From contig JAHEFC010000025.1 of the NCBI GenBank assembly GCA_024640385.1, positions 6,986 to 17,224 on the forward strand: a stretch of DNA of 10,239 nt, in the 5' to 3' direction. Below are positions 9,438-10,239 of the stretch, piece after piece (positions within the stretch are counted from its first letter, which is position 1; each line of letters starts with the position of its first letter). The notes below the pieces were generated by a model, which worked only from the letters and a program-made list of their open reading frames with translations, searched no databases and had not been told where the DNA came from. The position numbers and the translations under genes are program-made. This DNA comes from Sphingobacteriales bacterium. Lineage in GTDB: Bacteria; Bacteroidota; Bacteroidia; Chitinophagales; Chitinophagaceae.

Positions 9438-10239
9438 AACTTTAGTGAGTTGCTCATCAAGGTAAATTTTAGCCGGCCCTACCTGTTTATCGAAGTCCGT
9501 AAACCGGCACTCCATCATGATCTTGCCTGTATAACCTATCTTTTTCATCGCAGAAAAATACGGCGTGAAGTCCACTCCTCTTTTTCCGGGGCAGGCCCTC
9601 TCCTCTTTTTCCGCAATATGCGCATGAACCAGCAGACCTTTGGCCTGTTCGATAACGCTACCGGGTTCATTTTCCATCAGCATATGATAGATATCCGCCG
9701 TCAGCCTGAAGTTGGGGTGATTCACCGCCTTTACATATTTAATAGCCTCGGCCAGGGTGAGAACGAAATTCGTTTCTGTATGATTCAGGTTTTCAATGGC
9801 TATGATCCGGTCATATTTCTTAGCCACCTTAGCCATTTTCCTGACCAGGGAGATGAACTCTTTGGAAGCTTTTACAGAATCGTATCCATCCGGCAGTTTC
9901 CTGGACCCGCCACTTCCTAATACAATGATCTTCACACCGGCTTCCTTGCATCTTCTCATTACAGTATCAGCATAACCAAGCACTATTTTTTCATCCACTG
10001 CAGGCCCAACGAGTTTGATCTCACCGGGGAAGAAAACATTTGCCGCAGCTACTTTCACTTTTGCCGAGCGTATCTTTTTCAGGTTCTCCCTGAACTGGTC
10101 TTCGGTTACCCTGCGGGGTGAAAAAGTATTATTGACAGATTCTTCTATTACCGAGATGCCATTGGCTGTCAGCAGTGAATCACGAGTCACTGAAGCAATC
10201 ACGCCCACAACGGGCCCCTCCTTTTTACCATGTAAATCG
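9423..10239 (-). CDS. Sugar phosphate isomerase/epimerase-like TIM-barrel protein, 5'-truncated by the window edge
   Basis: A xylose-isomerase-like (AP endonuclease 2 superfamily) TIM-barrel protein. Likely metal ligands of the fold are visible in order: Glu in IIAIENLNHTETN, Asp and His in LTADIYHML, His in LLVHAHIAE and Glu in KIMMECRF. Such proteins isomerise or epimerise sugars or related polyols; the substrate cannot be told. The frame stays open beyond the GTG at 10208 to the window edge, reading DLHGKKEGPVVGVIASV, so 10208 is probably not the real start and the N-terminus lies outside. At least 271 residues are present here. The last residues (RESE) and the stop codon are encoded by the inverted repeat shared with hom, so the natural C-terminus may have been altered. 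It converges with the met operon and shows no pathway link to it. Confidence 0.82.
   Translation of the reverse strand, partial: DLHGKKEGPVVGVIASVTRDSLLTANGISVIEESVNNTFSPRRVTEDQFRENLKKIRSAKVKVAAANVFFPGEIKLVGPAVDEKIVLGYADTVMRRCKEAGVKIIVLGSGGSRKLPDGYDSVKASKEFISLVRKMAKVAKKYDRIIAIENLNHTETNFVLTLAEAIKYVKAVNHPNFRLTADIYHMLMENEPGSVIEQAKGLLVHAHIAEKEERACPGKRGVDFTPYFSAMKKIGYTGKIMMECRFTDFDKQVGPAKIYLDEQLTKVRESE

Overview
The window looks like a chromosomal segment of a Bacteroidota bacterium, probably of the Chitinophagaceae or a near relative; the family-level placement is inference. The signs are a SAM-I riboswitch ahead of a metY-metX-hom operon, a UvrA with an altered first zinc site, a small secreted beta-barrel-like protein ending in Phe, start codons without clear Shine-Dalgarno sequences, and a TATCTTCG box close to the Bacteroidota -7 consensus TAnnTTTG. 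Base composition and gene style are even throughout. There is no transposase, integrase, tRNA, rRNA or CRISPR array. The genes are ordinary core genes.

Layout. Positions 22-1541 (+) hold an ElaA-like GNAT acetyltransferase and a secreted outer-membrane beta-barrel-like protein. A gene-free stretch follows (1542-1868) with a clear intrinsic terminator and a long inverted repeat. On the minus strand, uvrA (5318 to 2484) is followed by a 5'(3')-deoxyribonucleotidase gene (2399 to 1869), with a second inverted repeat between them. The divergent region 5319-5696 contains a candidate uvrA promoter, a run of 9-bp direct repeats, a candidate metY promoter, a SAM-I riboswitch and its terminator. Next comes metY-metX-hom (+, 5697-9358). 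The window ends in a convergent minus-strand gene for a xylose-isomerase-like TIM-barrel protein, which runs off the right edge and so lacks its N-terminus here.

How the genes work together. Hom makes homoserine from aspartate semialdehyde, MetX acylates it, and MetY puts sulfide on the acylated product to give homocysteine, the precursor of methionine and SAM. SAM closes the loop through the leader. The 3' strand of riboswitch helix P1 (5563-5569) is exactly complementary to the terminator's 5' arm and loop (5601-5607), so SAM binding should free the terminator and shut the operon off. metX overlaps metY by 14 nt, which suggests translational coupling.

The least explained feature is a set of four long imperfect inverted repeats at gene 3' ends (1761-1856, 2412-2482, 8029-8093, 9358-9437). 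Each is built from short 7-8 nt units such as AGAGAGTC or AAAAGTC. They differ in sequence from site to site but share an architecture: a purine-rich arm, a short loop, then a pyrimidine-rich arm. One lies inside the met operon, and two run into the last codons of a neighbouring gene.
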